A DNA stretch of 64,000 bases, taken from assembly GCA_951230915.1 (NCBI GenBank), contig OX579637.1:2976001-3040000 (forward strand), given 5' to 3'. The notes below the pieces were generated by a model that saw only the letters and a list, made by a program, of their open reading frames with translations, had not been told where the DNA came from and made no database searches. Of this stretch, positions 12,144 through 23,463 are shown piece after piece. A program made the position numbers and the translations under genes. The first letter of the stretch is position 1, and every line of letters begins with the position of its first letter. The stretch comes from Antitrichia curtipendula (taxonomy: Eukaryota > Streptophyta > Bryopsida > Hypnales > Leucodontaceae).

Positions 12144-13496
12144 GAATTCAATAAGGCAATGCAGAAGTGTTTCTCCATGATAGAGGTTACGAAGTCTCAT
12201 ATCAAGGCGAAATCCAAGGATGCCAATGAAAATCTGAAAATCGTAAACGAGATAAGAATCATCACCGCACCCGAAGACGTCTTCGCATTGTGGAGTGAAG
12301 TCATTTCTAGTGCATCACACGGCGAGCTCACCGATGCGGACTCATCCATGAAGTTCAACGAGAAGAAAGGGTGGAAGACAGAGAATGGCATGATTAACAG
12401 GGAGTTCTTCAAATTCCTCGGTAACCTGTCGCTGGACGATCTGCGGAAGCTGGGGAAACATATCTTGGACCGCTTCGAGAAAAAAAGAACACAGTCCCAC
12501 CCAAAGGTGACAGTCAAATAGAGCTCATCTGTCCTAGAGAGCTGCTACACGACAAAAGAGTGGTGTGAGCGGCGGAAGAGAAAAATGCTCGTGCGCAAGG
12601 AGTTGAACAATCTCGAACCGGAGCTCGGCTTGTTCAACTCTGACGGTGAACTCCTGCATGACAACTGGAAGAAGTTCAAGGTGCAGTACAACATCACGTC
12701 CGCCACGATGAACGTGCTCCTTGAGCGGCCAGGGGAGGAGTACTTCTCTGAAGCCAAGTAGGTGAAGTCAAAAAACAAATCAATCAAAGACATTTCACCT
12801 AGCGCGGCGGAATTCTTTAAAGTGTTTCTCAGGTCGAAGAAGAATTTTGTCCCACCATCCGCAGTGGCGTACTACGCTCCATACGACATAAAAGAAGACA
12901 ACCACGCTCCGTGGCCAACAAATGTATGGACCGTAGACACGCCAGGAGATCTTCGTTTAGGTGTTATAGATTTCCGGTACTTGCCAGGCGTCCTGGCAAA
13001 GAACAAGGGGACAATCGCACTTCCCTACTTCTACACGGTTATACGCTCGGTGCAAGGCAAAGCTATGCCACTGTTGGAGGAGGTTCCAGCTTGGCTCCTC
13101 ATCTGCTCGGATATGCTCGAGCAGACCCAAGCACTCGCGTACGTGCAAAGCAATGCGGTGCTGAGCACGTACAAATGCGAGTTCGCGGACTACAAGCCTG
13201 CGAAATACGAATGACTAGGAGATTACTCTGCGGGGAAAGCAAAAGCCCAAGAGAAGGTTCTCTTGAAGTTCTTGACCAGCCCACAGTATCCAATCCTGAA
13301 GAAAATTCCAGGATCGTTTGAGGCTCCAGATACAGCGGTCTTCGCAAAGCCCCGTGGATACAATGAGTTGGAGTTCAGGTTGCGGAATACCGAGCTGAGG
13401 ATGGAGTTCTACCTCTGGGTAGTGAAGACATTCTGCCCTCCCGGGACTTCTGTGTTTTCAGTATTCACAGGTGGAAAATTCTCCTGCGCGGCATTG
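12144..13496 (+). pseudogene. Composite gene copy 1: methyltransferase-like domain
   Basis: One continuous frame with stops at 12,519 (TAG), 12,759 (TAG) and 13,212 (TGA) and no frameshift. The first part (to about 12,540) has 'EDVFALWSEV' and 'GELTDADSSMKFNEKKGW'. It is followed by 'EWCERRKRKMLVRKEL', then 'WTVDTPGDLRLGVIDFRYLP', and near the end 'ELRMEFYLWVV' and 'PGTSVFSVFTGGKFSCAAL'. The last motif has the spacing of motif I of N6-adenine/N4-cytosine DNA methyltransferases (pattern PGD.VLDPF.G.GTT..AA), but the acidic residue after VL is replaced. I see no DPPY-type catalytic motif, so it would be a non-catalytic relative or a heavily diverged domain. Copy 2 (56,348-57,715) aligns along the whole length. 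The final exon edge is a GTGAGA donor at 13,497. Confidence 0.45.
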
Positions 13497-13712
13497 GTGA
13501 GACCCTTTCCCAGTGTTCAGCTCGACTCGAGCTGACCAATTATTTTCCCGTATTGGTATCTGCTTGATTGCCAACCTCTGTCGTGCTACTTAACCAAAAA
13601 CGACCTGGATGTGCTGTTTCAGCTCAATCCGAGCTGAACGATTATGCCATGACTGAGTGACTCTCATTGTTCTAGCCTCTATCTAACAACTGCTCTTGAG
13701 TCGGAATTGCAG
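13497..13712 (+). other. Intron (216 bp) with two hairpins, composite gene copy 1
   Basis: Donor GTGAGA at 13,497 and acceptor ...AATTGCAG ending at 13,712. Hairpins: 13,517-13,535 (9-nt arms, core AGCTCGACTCGAGCT) and an imperfect one at 13,618-13,638 (AGCTCAATCCGAGCT). Confidence 0.65.
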
Positions 13713-14699
13713 ATGAGTTCCGTGAATGTGTACGCTGCTGGAGTGAGCCAGGAAAGTGACTACTAGAACGACATCGCCATGTCGGCGATGAAGTTAGACC
13801 GGGCAGACTTTCTAGAGAACGGGTACGCAGTCGACAAAGGCAAGACCATAAGGGCTCCTGCTTCACAGTCTACGCCGTCAACCTCGAAGAGGAAGAGGCT
13901 CTCGGCTTAGGATGCGCCTTCGCCGAGTGGTCGGAACGTGAGACCGTCATCCCAAGATGTGCAGGACCTTTCGGACTCCAAGGACGATGGGGAGGACTTC
14001 TACGCAGACTAAATGACAGAGGAGAATGTCACCCCGAGTAATCTCATCCCAACAGAGGTCCGGGGATCATCGGCTTCAAGTGGGCAAGCCGTAGAGACTC
14101 AACCCTCAGGCACTCCTTCATGTCAGTAGCCGAAGAGAAGAAGACTTTCTCGATGCGACAAGGACATTGAGCGGAGGCTGGACGCGATGGAAGCGCGGTT
14201 GACGAAGGGTCGAACGCAGAATGTTGAGTTCCACGCTACGACGAATCTGAGGCTCGACAACCTGCAAACATTCATGACGGCGGAGTCGAGATCACAAAAC
14301 ACGAAGCTCGAGTCCATTATCAACGCTGTGAATGGTATTCGACCAATTGCAACGTTGGAGCCCGTTGTGCAAAGTCAGCAGAAGCTGCTCGAGAATGTTC
14401 CCACTGGATCGCTGAACAGTGGGTCATCTTCTCTGGCAAGTCCAGATTCAGTAGTAGTTCCACAACCTCCTGCTCATGCTCCGCCTCCTGTTCCTCCTCC
14501 TCCTTCTCCACTATCCCACGAAGATGTGGTCCGTGACGAAGGCCTTGCTGTACCTGCTCGTGAAGTCGAGGGTGTTGTTTCCGTGACTGATGCAGCTACG
14601 AATACGAGTGTGGTGGTCGCTGAGCAAGCTGTCGAGTAAACTGTCGAAGATGAAGCTGCAGGTGCCCACCAACTTCCACTCGCTGAAGTTGTGCAAAAT
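13713..14699 (+). pseudogene. Composite gene copy 1: basic, coiled and proline-rich linker
   Basis: Single frame from an ATG at 13,713 with in-frame TAG at about 13,764, TAG at about 13,908, TAA at about 14,010, TAG at about 14,127 and TAA at 14,637. Two short basic clusters ('TSKRKRLS', 'PKRRRLS') look like nuclear localisation signals. A heptad-like segment follows ('MEARLTKGRTQNVEFHATTN', then 'LRLDNLQTFMT...NTKLESI'), then a Pro-rich stretch ('PPAHAPPPVPPPPSP') near 14,460-14,515. No family is recognised. Copy 2 has a comparable coiled segment near 55,230-55,320 (minus). Confidence 0.5.
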
Positions 14700-14908
14700 C
14701 AGCTCGGGTCGAGCTGATTTGTGCGACAACGTGTATATAGGTTTAGGAATTTTGTTAAGGATGCATTCATTTTGACGACGGCAAGAATGTTATATAGTGA
14801 ACCATTGAGTTCAGAGGCACACTAATTTATGTACATTTTTTCTCATTATATGAGCCAGAAATATACGGAGTTTTTACATTTACAATTTTGAAAATTCTTG
14901 GATTGCAG
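14696..14908 (+). other. Likely intron starting with a hairpin at the exon edge
   Basis: A hairpin with 11-nt arms (14,696-14,720, core AGCTCGGGTCGAGCT) begins where the coding frame stops making sense ('...VVQNQ'). The acceptor is ...GGATTGCAG ending at 14,908, preceded by an AT-rich tract. A clean GT donor is not obvious; the hairpin may have replaced it or sit right next to it. Confidence 0.45.
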
Positions 14909-15171
14909 GCCGTCCCAATATTGTTGATGTGATATCCCCCGTTCTCGTTCAGAATGAGATATCTCCAACTCCTCAGTCATTGCATCATGACATTGATGCA
15001 CCCGTTTCTCAAGCGGAAGAAGAAGTTGATATTACTCCCGCTAATGCTGCAAGCGGTTCTCTGGACGTTGTGAGGAGTCCAAATATCATCGTCCCTGACG
15101 TCGCTGTTCCTGAGCTCGTCCCAGTGGAAGAAGTTGATCACGCAAGGGAGGTTGATGCAGCACAAAATCAG
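14909..15171 (+). pseudogene. Composite gene copy 1: acidic linker exon
   Basis: Open frame with 'ISPVLVQNEISPTPQ' and 'EEEVDITPANAASG...VEEVDHAREVDAAQNQ'. It ends in CAAAATCAG followed by a GTACGA donor (15,172). It is acidic and low-complexity with no recognised domain. It connects the proline-rich linker to the phosphatase-like domain. Confidence 0.5.
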
Positions 15172-15349
15172 GTACGACACATGTTCAGTCAGTTGGATAC
15201 ATTCTGTTGCTTCAACACGTACTCACACTACCTTGTCATTTTTATATTTTTTTCCTTCAATTGTAGGTGTCATGTATCGTTCCGCTTAGGTGAACAAATA
15301 TATCAGTCAGGGATAATAATTGTATGCACATTCCTCCGTTGTTTAGCAG
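15172..15349 (+). other. Intron (178 bp) before the FCP1-like exon
   Basis: GTACGA donor at 15,172 and TTGTTTAGCAG acceptor ending at 15,349. Splicing joins '...AAQNQ' to 'GPVPPSDRGG' in frame. An internal acceptor-like TTGTAG lies at about 15,266. Confidence 0.6.
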
Positions 15350-15589
15350 GGACCTGTTCCCCCTTCTGATCGTGGAGGTACCTCGGAGGAGGTCAATATT
15401 CCCTTGAAGTCTAGGGTGTCCGAGAAGTGGCTCCACGTCGTCCTGGACCTCAATGGGATATTGTATGTTTGTGAAGATCTGAAGTCAAAGGGTTGGTCCA
15501 GAAGCGTCACTGACTCTCTTCAACCGCATTCCGCTACTGTTCCAGCTATTGTGGGACCCAAGCTAGTCTACGTTCGTCCACGTTGCTCT
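15350..15589 (+). pseudogene. Composite gene copy 1: FCP1/HAD-like phosphatase domain, N-terminal part
   Basis: Frame reads 'RVSEKWLHVVLDLNGILYVC' with the Asp codon at 15,446, later 'GPKLVYVRPRCS', then an assembly gap. 'LDLNG(I/V)L' corresponds to HAD motif I of FCP1/SCP-type CTD phosphatases (canonical DLDETL; plant relatives have DxNG(L/I)L). 'VYVRPRC' matches the R-P-x-x-x-F/L segment that follows in that family. The second catalytic Asp is replaced by Asn, so classical phosphatase activity is doubtful. The domain continues 14.7 kb away at 30,251 after an insertion. Copy 2 (53,274-54,178, minus) shows the complete domain. Confidence 0.7.
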
Positions 15590-15789
15590 NNNNNNNNNNN
15601 NNNNNNNNNNNNNNNNNNNNNNNNNNNNNNNNNNNNNNNNNNNNNNNNNNNNNNNNNNNNNNNNNNNNNNNNNNNNNNNNNNNNNNNNNNNNNNNNNNNN
15701 NNNNNNNNNNNNNNNNNNNNNNNNNNNNNNNNNNNNNNNNNNNNNNNNNNNNNNNNNNNNNNNNNNNNNNNNNNNNNNNNNNNNNNNNN
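15590..15789. other. Assembly gap, exactly 200 N
   Basis: A round 200-base N run, so probably a placeholder of unknown real length. The FCP1-like exon lies to its left; the coiled-coil/RING gene starts mid-frame to its right. By comparison with the second coiled-coil copy (44,291-45,470), the missing sequence should hold the left end of the insertion, a GC-rich block and the first roughly 100 codons of that gene. Confidence 0.95.
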
Positions 15790-18700
15790 CAACGGCTCCG
15801 CTTTTGCTTACAAAAGGGCAAAAAGATATTCCGGATTTGTATGATCCAAAGGCAAGTCCAAGTGAGGCACCAAAATCACAAAAGCGACAAAAACATGCTT
15901 TAATGTAGGTTAAAAAAGAGATCATGGAGGGGGGAAATGTTGGAGTACATTTGGATTCTACGAAGATTCCAACTACAATGTCAAATGCCACGGTGGAAGG
16001 TGTTGACAGAGAGGTGTTTTCAACTCCTCGGGCGGATTGGATATGCACACGCAATTTTACATCCGTGGGTGAACAAAGTGGTGCTTCAAGCATGCGGCTC
16101 GTGAAGGAGGAACCGGTGACCCCGTCTGCACCACAAAAACGTTGGGAAGAGGTTCGTCCTGAACAAATGGCAAGGGCCATTGCATCAATTGATAATATCA
16201 TAGCGAGCGATGCTACGAATTTTATGACACAAGTACCTTGCAATCAAAACTTGCCAACCACATTGAGCCCCATATTGAGTCCTGTATTGGGCCCCGTATC
16301 GAGCCCCGTATCGAGCCCCGTATTGGGCCCCGTATCAAGCCCCATGTTGGGCCCCGTATTGAGCCCAAGAGTTGAAGGACAGATGTTGCCAAAAAATGGA
16401 AAGCAACTTGATGGCATGGTGCAAAATGTGTCCATCGATGACAACCCATTGGATAAGAGCTATCCGCATTTGTCAACTCAAAATACGGCACAATTGGAGG
16501 ATCTTTGTCATTTGCCAATGGTGAGTGAATTGGAAAGCTTGTTGGAAGCTTCTTATTTGTTTAGAGCACATCAACAAGACATCTCTCTTCAACCAAAGCA
16601 AGTAATCGAGACAAATGAGGCCGGTCCTAGTAACCCCGCAAACAAGGCAGGCTTGACTGAAACCGCAAACAAGGCCGGACCGAGTAATCCCTTCGCTGAG
16701 TACAGTGATGAATGGCCCAATTTTGTGATCACCTCAAAAAGATTGTCGATTACAGCTAATTTTGTAGCTAGCATTGCCCCCAAACTTATGGAAGTTGCTC
16801 AGGATTTCACCAAATCCGGGCCCGAGTTGGTGGAAGGTGCCTTGTCATTTTGGGATTTCGTCACGTCTATGAAACCATTATTGGAGGAGCGGGTCGAAAA
16901 TAATCGCAAGCTGCTCATCTTGGCTGAAGAGAATGAAAAATACAAGGCCTTGAAGGTAGAGCACGAGAAATTGAAAGAAGAGCACAAGCAGTTGCTTGCT
17001 TCATTCAAAGGAGTGTGCGCTAATTATGAAAGATTTGCAAACGCACAGGATCGCCGATATGACGCTCTAGTTTCTCAGAGGGAATTTATCGAGAAATTGG
17101 AGTACGAAATTGTACTACTCAAGGAAAAGAATTTCAAGGATGGGGGATGGGTTCTTCCAAAGACCGGCGAAGCCGTGCGTATAGAAGCGGTTGAGGAAAA
17201 CAACCAAAAGGAAGTAATATCCGAAACCGCCATGGATAATCCTCCTCCCACATTCCGAGACGCGTCCATACAAACGGAAGGCCACGAGTTTGAAGAGGTG
17301 AAGCATGAACTAGAGTCGGTAACTCAACAAAACGTGTATTTGGAGGCACAATATCAGAAAATGATGTAAGTAGTAGAGCTAGATAAATGCTTGCCAAAGA
17401 GCAGTTCCGACACTCGCTGGTTGACGTGGGTTTAAAAACTACAAGACAAACCATCTGTAGTAACCCGAGCAATGAAGGGGCTTCTCAAATTAGCCATAAA
17501 GTCGAAGGAGCAATGCGATGCCATTTCCTCCAACCTCCTATCTATTAGAAGGATGTTTGAGGTACATCATAGGGGTTCAATTGACGTTACATATTGGGGG
17601 GACATGTCGGCAATATTTGAGCGATTGAATGACGCGCAGAAGATTGCGTCAAAGTCCATCAATTGGACCTTGGAAGTAGAAAAAGGTTGGGCCCCTTACA
17701 ACACGCATTCAACGCACATCAAAGAGGCAGACAAGATAGTATTGCATGGTGAAAGTTCAAATACGGAACTATTGGAGGGTAAATGCAGCCTTTGCCTAAA
17801 TCATTTTGGTCCCGAGGGCGCCTTAATCATGGGCCAATGTCGCCACACTTACCATATCACGTGTATGGTGGAATCATCCCTTGTTTGTTCGGTTTGTCTC
17901 GAGTGTCGATCTCCTTTGAGCCCTAGGTTTTACGAAATGATTGGGCACGAGGAGAGCATGCCCCCTAGCCACGAACACAATCGATGGACCCTTCCACTTG
18001 ACCAAAAGCCATTTCTATTCCAAAATTACATTCATTGGGGGCAACCTCTCATTTGGAATGCGCAAAAACTCATGCATGATGTTTGTGAGAACTACAATGA
18101 TGAATTGGATGACTTTGACTAGATGACGCGCAATAGAGAGGTGGAGTTGCGGGCCAGGGGTATTGAAGACTTGGAGGCTCGAGAATTGTTTTGTCGTAGC
18201 ATGAGGGGACACTGGAGCATCTCACATCAAAAGTTCTTCCGATTTCCTGAAAAAGAAGTGCGGAAAGGAGAAGATGGCGTCTGCATAGAAGTGCAACCAT
18301 CCCGAGAGTTCAACGAGCAGTACAGAGCATACAATCACAGCTTAATAGGGAGGGCCCTATTCTTATCAAAATTGGAAGAAGCTGTGCAAGTTCGTGCTGC
18401 TTTTAATGTAGATGGGCTATCAAGCACAGAACATGCACACGTGGAGGTGGCAAGTGCATTTGATAAGAGGATCACCGACATTATAACGACGTAAAGGACT
18501 TTTCTACATGGCACAGGGCAAGCGATCTTGTTGACCCCTCGAGATGATGACAAAGCGGTAAATGCTATGATAGAAAAGATTTATTCAGCTTTGAGAGCGT
18601 TAAAGGCACAGGAAGTAGATTTGTCTCCCACAAGAAAAAATAAACGGAAGATGGAAGACTAAGATGACTACTCTCCAGAAACCAAACGACAATTCATCGC

Positions 18701-18838
18701 CGTGGATATGGAAGTCCAATCAGGAGGGGGCACAGCCTCCGGGTCGGGTGGTCCTCAAACTCGTAGAGCAAGTCGAAGACTTAAAGAACAAGAGGGTGCC
18801 TCTCATATTTCCGCAAACGATAGCGATGATGCAAAATA
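15790..18838 (+). pseudogene. Coiled-coil/RING-finger gene of the inserted unit (5' end in gap)
   Basis: One frame (phase of 15,792) stays open in coding character for about 1,015 codons from the gap to a TAG at 18,836. Six in-frame stops interrupt it, at about 15,906 (TAG), 17,367 (TAA), 17,433 (TAA), 18,120 (TAG), 18,492 (TAA) and 18,660 (TAA). There are no frameshifts. Order: acidic/basic start; Ser-Pro/Leu-Gly-Pro repeats at 16,255-16,370 ('SPVLGPVSSPV'); 'ELESLLEASYLFRAHQQD'; a long heptad-rich segment (16,900-17,120, 'ENEKYKALKVEHEKLKEEHK'); then a RING-type Cys/His cluster at 17,784-17,910 (CSLC...CRHTYHITC...CSVCLEC), the zinc-ligand spacing of RING E3 ligases. A basic tail with 'RKNKRKMED' follows. 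A second, broken copy runs minus from 45,060 to 36,252 and has CAA where this copy has TAA at 17,433. The RING call is moderately secure; the substrate is unknown. Confidence 0.65.
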
Positions 18839-19235
18839 GTGTTTGTATTAGGGGGTTAACCAATGAAATTTGTTTTGTACTTATTTGAATCTCATGAGGA
18901 TTCAATATTAGTAATGCACAACACTCATGGTATGTCATGAGTTGCTTTTAATTAATGTATAAATATTTATGCAATACAAATATGTTTGGATTTGTTTTTT
19001 CATAATGGTAAATTTTGCCTTCTTTATTTGTCAAATATGTTTCTTGTGCGTACCTATTGCAGAAGATCATACCTATTGTACAATTGTACAAAATCATTTC
19101 AAGTTATTGTTATGTTATCTTCTATAACCCCATGCCTACAAATCACCCATTCTCATGTGCACATACATTTCTATTCGCGTAATCCACTTGTCCGCCTGTC
19201 TACACACTTCAAACATTTTACCGAAATTGTAAAAA
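18839..19235. other. 3' flank of the coiled-coil/RING gene
   Basis: AT-rich sequence after the last plausible stop at 18,838, with AATTAATG/AATATTTATG polyadenylation-type A/T tracts around 18,950. No further coding segment. Confidence 0.5.
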
Positions 19236-19510
19236 CCGCCTGTCTGCTTGACAGGTTTTAGGTCGGCCCGTCCGCCGACCGTCCATCCGCTGATCCGATG
19301 GCCCAGATTCCCGTCCGCCCGTCCGCTGATCCGACGGCTTCCGTCCGCCGTCCGCCTTTCGGACGGACCAGATTCCCGTCCACCGTCCGCCCGTCCGCTG
19401 TTCGGACGGACCAGATTTCCGTCCAAATTCCGCCCGTCCGCTGTTCGGACGGACCAGTAACGCGTTCGCCATCCGCCGTCCGCTGTTCCGACGGCCCAGC
19501 TGGCCGTCCG
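19236..19510 (+). promoter_or_regulatory. GGACGG/CCGTCC repeat block upstream of the hAT transposase
   Basis: Dense imperfect tandem units of about 40-50 bp, e.g. 'cccgtccgctgttcggacgg' repeated with changes between about 19,390 and 19,460. Open ORFs on both strands here are artefacts of the repeat. It lies about 300 bp upstream of the transposase start, the same relative position as the blocks before the kinase gene and the second coiled-coil gene. A promoter or terminal-repeat role is inferred from that placement. Confidence 0.6.
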
Positions 19511-19811
19511 TCGTCCGCATGACCGTTGTGGGAGGATTTTTTTTTTCCATATTCAATGGTCACATACAGATGAAGACTATAAGAGTCCTGAAATTGACAT
19601 TTGCAAACACTCCTAAGAAACTGAACGTTAAGATTTCCAAGGGCTAGGCGCTGCAATTTTTTGTGTCCCTTGCTTGGTAATGCATAGTTCAGTGGAAAGG
19701 GGGGCCTTGTTTTCCAAGGCTTTGTGCATAAACATTTGAACGATTTTACCCAATTGTTATTATTACGTTTTGAATTTAGGATTTCAATACACAGAGCCTA
19801 AAACAGCCACC

Positions 19812-22800
19812 ATGACCAAGGACTGGTCTTCTTGGTACGAAACCCTATCAAATGGAAAAGTACAATGCAAGGCTTGCAAATTGATATTTGCCAAGAAGCC
19901 GGTCCGTATGTTTAGTCATTTGGGATATGCAGGCACATCGGGGAGTCGTGACAAAGGAATTAGCCTTTGTATTCAAACGACATCTGAAGTTCAAGGTCTA
20001 TTTATTTGTTGCAATGGAATGATTCCACAAAGAGGTACTCCACACAATGTGGATGGCAACGACACACCTATGCCTATGGTTGTTTGTGCTATGTCAAATG
20101 CCAGAGACACTGTGAACTCTACCGAAGAAGACTCATGCATGGCACTAGAGGAATATGTTGGTGGTTCTTCCCAAGGAAATCCAAGTACACAAGCATCAGG
20201 TGGACGTGGAACTCAGCGGACATCAAGCAGTAGGCCTCAAAGACAGAGTAGGCTAGTAGAGGGATTTGACGAAGCAAATAAACGCATTTTGAATGCAATG
20301 TGGGCCAGTTTCTTTTATGCGGCAAACATACCATTTGCTGTATCCCGAAATCCAGCCATCAAAGAAGTAGTGAAGAAAACGGCGGAGTTTCACCAACCTT
20401 ATAGCCCACCATCATACCATGATCTACGTCATAAATTGCTTGACCAAGCAAAGGTAGACTTAGAGGTCAATCTCCGTAAGCGGACAGAAACCAGTATTAG
20501 GAAGTTTGAAGCCACATTGTCTATTGATGGGTGGACCTCGGTTTCGAATCGGCCATTGATAAATGCCATGCTTGTGTCATCCGCGGGTCAGCAATTCCTA
20601 GGATCGGTGGATACAACTGGGAAAAACTAAAGATGCTCCATATTTGGCCTCTATATTAGAGAGTTTTATAGAACAAGTGGGACCTGCAAACGTAGTGCAG
20701 GTGAGTACAGATAATGCGGCTGTAAATCCAGCAGCATGGAGTTTGGTATCTACTACCTATCCCCACATTTTTTTCCAAGGTTCCGTGGTGCATGCCTTGA
20801 ATTTGTTACTAAAAGATTGGGCAAACGAATAATGGATTGATGACGTCGTGAAAGATTCCTGAAAGATAGTCAAATTCTTCAAGAAGAGGCACATGCCGCT
20901 TGCGATACTTCAGAAATATTCGACGCAGTACAACTTGTTGTTGGCGGTGAAAACAAGATTTGCCTCAAATTACAACATGGTTGCACGTATGCTCATGGTG
21001 AAAGCACAATTGCAACAAATCGTAACGGACCCGCAATGGAAGGAATATGCTAGAAAGCACTCGCGAAAATCCAAAACTCGTTTAGAATCCGAACGGGTGA
21101 AGAAGACCATTCTAAGTGGGCATTTTTGGCATCATTGTCAAAATTTTGAAGATGTGACAGCTCCAATTGTCAGTGCTCTTCGTGATTTGGATGCAAAGAC
21201 ACCATGCATGGGCAAAGTGTTACATATTATGAGGAAACTAGAGAAGCACGTCCTTGCTTTAGACAAGGAGCCTTTTTGTTTGGCTTTGGATAAAGCCATC
21301 CCGTTGGTGAAGGCGTTCTACGAACAACGTGATATGGTGAAGACCGATTTACATTATGCAGGAGCACTTTTGAATCCCTACCTTCTTGAAGACAAAGAAC
21401 TAGCCGACGACACCGATGCCATGGCTGCATGCAAGCGCGTTTTGATGCAAATATGTACACTTTTAGAGTATGCAAAGGTGGTGAAGGAATTTGTAGCCTT
21501 CCGCCATAGGGAACCTCCGTTCCAAAACATGTTGGATCCGGGTGAACAACAATTGTCGGCGCATGCTTGGTGGGATTTTGAGGACGTGTGCGGGAAGCTC
21601 ATTGCTCCAATTGCCAAGAGGATTTTGGCCCAACCGGTATCATCGTCTTCATGTGAACGAAATTGGAGTAGCTATTCTTTTGTTCACAACAAATATCAGA
21701 ACAAGTTGAAGCCACAAAGAGCACAAGATTTGGTATATGTGTATACCAATTCCAAAGTCCTCGGTGCATCAAAGCAAAATGACGAGAAAAAGTGGTACGA
21801 TGAGAACCTCGAGTCGGAGGATTTGGCCTTGTCTTCATCGGAAGACGAGGGTGGTGAATCCGGTGAAGAAGTTGATCCCCTCATGGACAATGAAGATGAC
21901 CACGGCATCCGCAATTTCGATGATGAACCGCTTCGAAGCCCACCTCATTATGATGCAGACATCGGAGATCATTGTGAAGACCCTTACAAGTTTCCGTTGG
22001 ATGAGGACGACTGTAAATATGACGAAGGTGGACCTTCCATAGCTAAATACTTAGATGGAACCGGGTTGTTGCGTAGTGAAAACATTCTAGCAAATAGGGA
22101 AAATACTCATGCGAAGGTAGCGGAGGAAGATGAGGAAATGGTTATAGGTGATGAAACTCCCCAAATGGATGAAGTGATTCGAATTCCCGAGTGTCCATCC
22201 ATGACAACAGTAGGAGCGGAAGAAAATGATCAACACGAAGACATGAGAGAGTGGGGGGTGAAGTCCCACACAAATGTGGTCAACCAAAGTATTGAATTAC
22301 CAAGGGCATTGACAAGTGAAACTATTGGACTTTTCGGCATTCAAAATGCCCAAGCACCTCGAATAGAGGGAAGTCAAGATCCATGTGTATTGGAGTCCGT
22401 GTGCTCAATGCCACACCGCAACGCCAAAGACATGAAGCACCTCGTGCGAGATCCTCAATTACCATCACGTAGCGGTCCTCGACATGCACTATATACAAGC
22501 GGTAGTACAACTTTGAATGGTCCTGGAGACTCACGGTTCAAAGAACAACATTTGAGCAATTTGAAAGAATTGCACATTGGAGCCAATCCCAATCCATCCG
22601 TTTCATCAGACAACGATGATGTGCAAACATTGGAGTCTATATTTCGTTGATTTTCTAGCCATGCAGACCATTCTTCGATCAAATTTTCAAACCCTACAGT
22701 GGAAGCTTTGTCCGCAGAGAAGACAAACATTCCAGGAGGTTCGGAAGCACGTCCACCCGCGGTGAAGGAGTCCAAAAAAGCTAAGAGGAAAAGAATAATG

Positions 22801-23130
22801 GAGCCTTTTGCAATCTCTCCATTGAAAAAACAAAATGTAGGTAGAACCCCCCTTGATGCAAGTCTGCCTCTAACCAAGCGAAAGGTAAAACCAATCCACG
22901 ATCTCAAGGGAGGTATTGGAAAGTCTCTACTAAAAGTCAAAAGGGATCATAAGTTAGATAGACCAGTGAGATCAAGCACATCGAAACAAGTACAAGAAGA
23001 AGGAGGGAAGATTGTACAATCTTCATCAGATAGTATGCAAAATTCATCCAGTGACGATGATTCCGGATGGGATACAATAGGTCATAGTAGCGGGGCTGAA
23101 GTCAAAGGAGATAGTGACTATCAATTATAG
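19812..23130 (+). pseudogene. hAT-superfamily transposase (BED, DUF659, hAT C-terminal dimerisation), decayed
   Basis: The start is an ATG at 19,812 in a GCCACCATGA context. A BED-type zinc finger follows (CKAC at about 19,870, then H). 'FFYAANIPFAVSRNP...SPPSYHDLR' and 'ATLSIDGWTSVSNRPLINAM' are typical of DUF659, with the Asp of SIDGW the first RNase-H-fold carboxylate. A one-base frameshift in an A-run near 20,625 moves the frame. 'VQVSTDNAAVN' supplies the second Asp. 'HAWWDFEDVCGKLIAPIAKR' with 'SSSCERNWS' (21,640-21,670) is the hAT dimerisation block with the catalytic Glu. In-frame stops: 20,830 (TAA), about 20,859 (TGA), 22,648 (TGA). Beyond the usual end, about 440 codons continue: an acidic region (21,820-22,050) and a Lys-rich tail ('KKAKRKRIMEP'). 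Catalytic residues are present, but the reading frame is broken. Confidence 0.88.
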
Positions 23131-23299
23131 TTTATAAAGATTGAGAAGATGTAAACTTGGGTGTTTAGTTTTTTACCCTAAACACATTATGCTATGACAA
23201 TTCATTGTTCAAACTTTAAGTTTGTAATACAAATTTGCTCATTCATGTTGTGCACACCATCAAAATTTTGTTTTTTCAAATACCTTAAAACTAGCAAAG

Positions 23300-23463
23300 A
23301 CCGTCTGTCCGCCCGTCCGCCCGTCCGCCTCGTAGCCCGTCTGCGCCTTGGTCACTTCCGTCCGATGGGCGGACGGGCCGACCGCCCGTCCGCCTGGTGG
23401 CCCGTCCGCGCCTTGGTCACCTCCGTCCAACGGGCGGACGGGCCGACCGCCCATCGGACCATG
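23300..23463. repeat. GC-rich block with 65-bp tandem duplication
   Basis: CCGTCC-type repeat after the transposase tail. A 65-bp unit starting 'cccgtccgcct' at 23,320 is repeated at 23,385-23,449. It is compositionally the same as the other GGACGG blocks. It could be the far end of the hAT unit or a remnant promoter; no gene follows it to the right until 26.3 kb. Confidence 0.75.

Noticed and set aside
10526..18838. Nuclear genetic code with TAA/TAG read as glutamine
   Set aside because: Many stops fit Gln positions, but TGA stops also occur within frames (13,212; about 20,859; 22,648), TAG/TAA appear as normal terminators, and TGG-to-TAG is seen between X copies; C-to-T decay explains all of it.
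19136..19656. Several ORFs rich in Arg/Asp/Ser across the GGACGG block
   Set aside because: All frames are open because the repeat lacks stop codons; the peptides simply translate the repeat.
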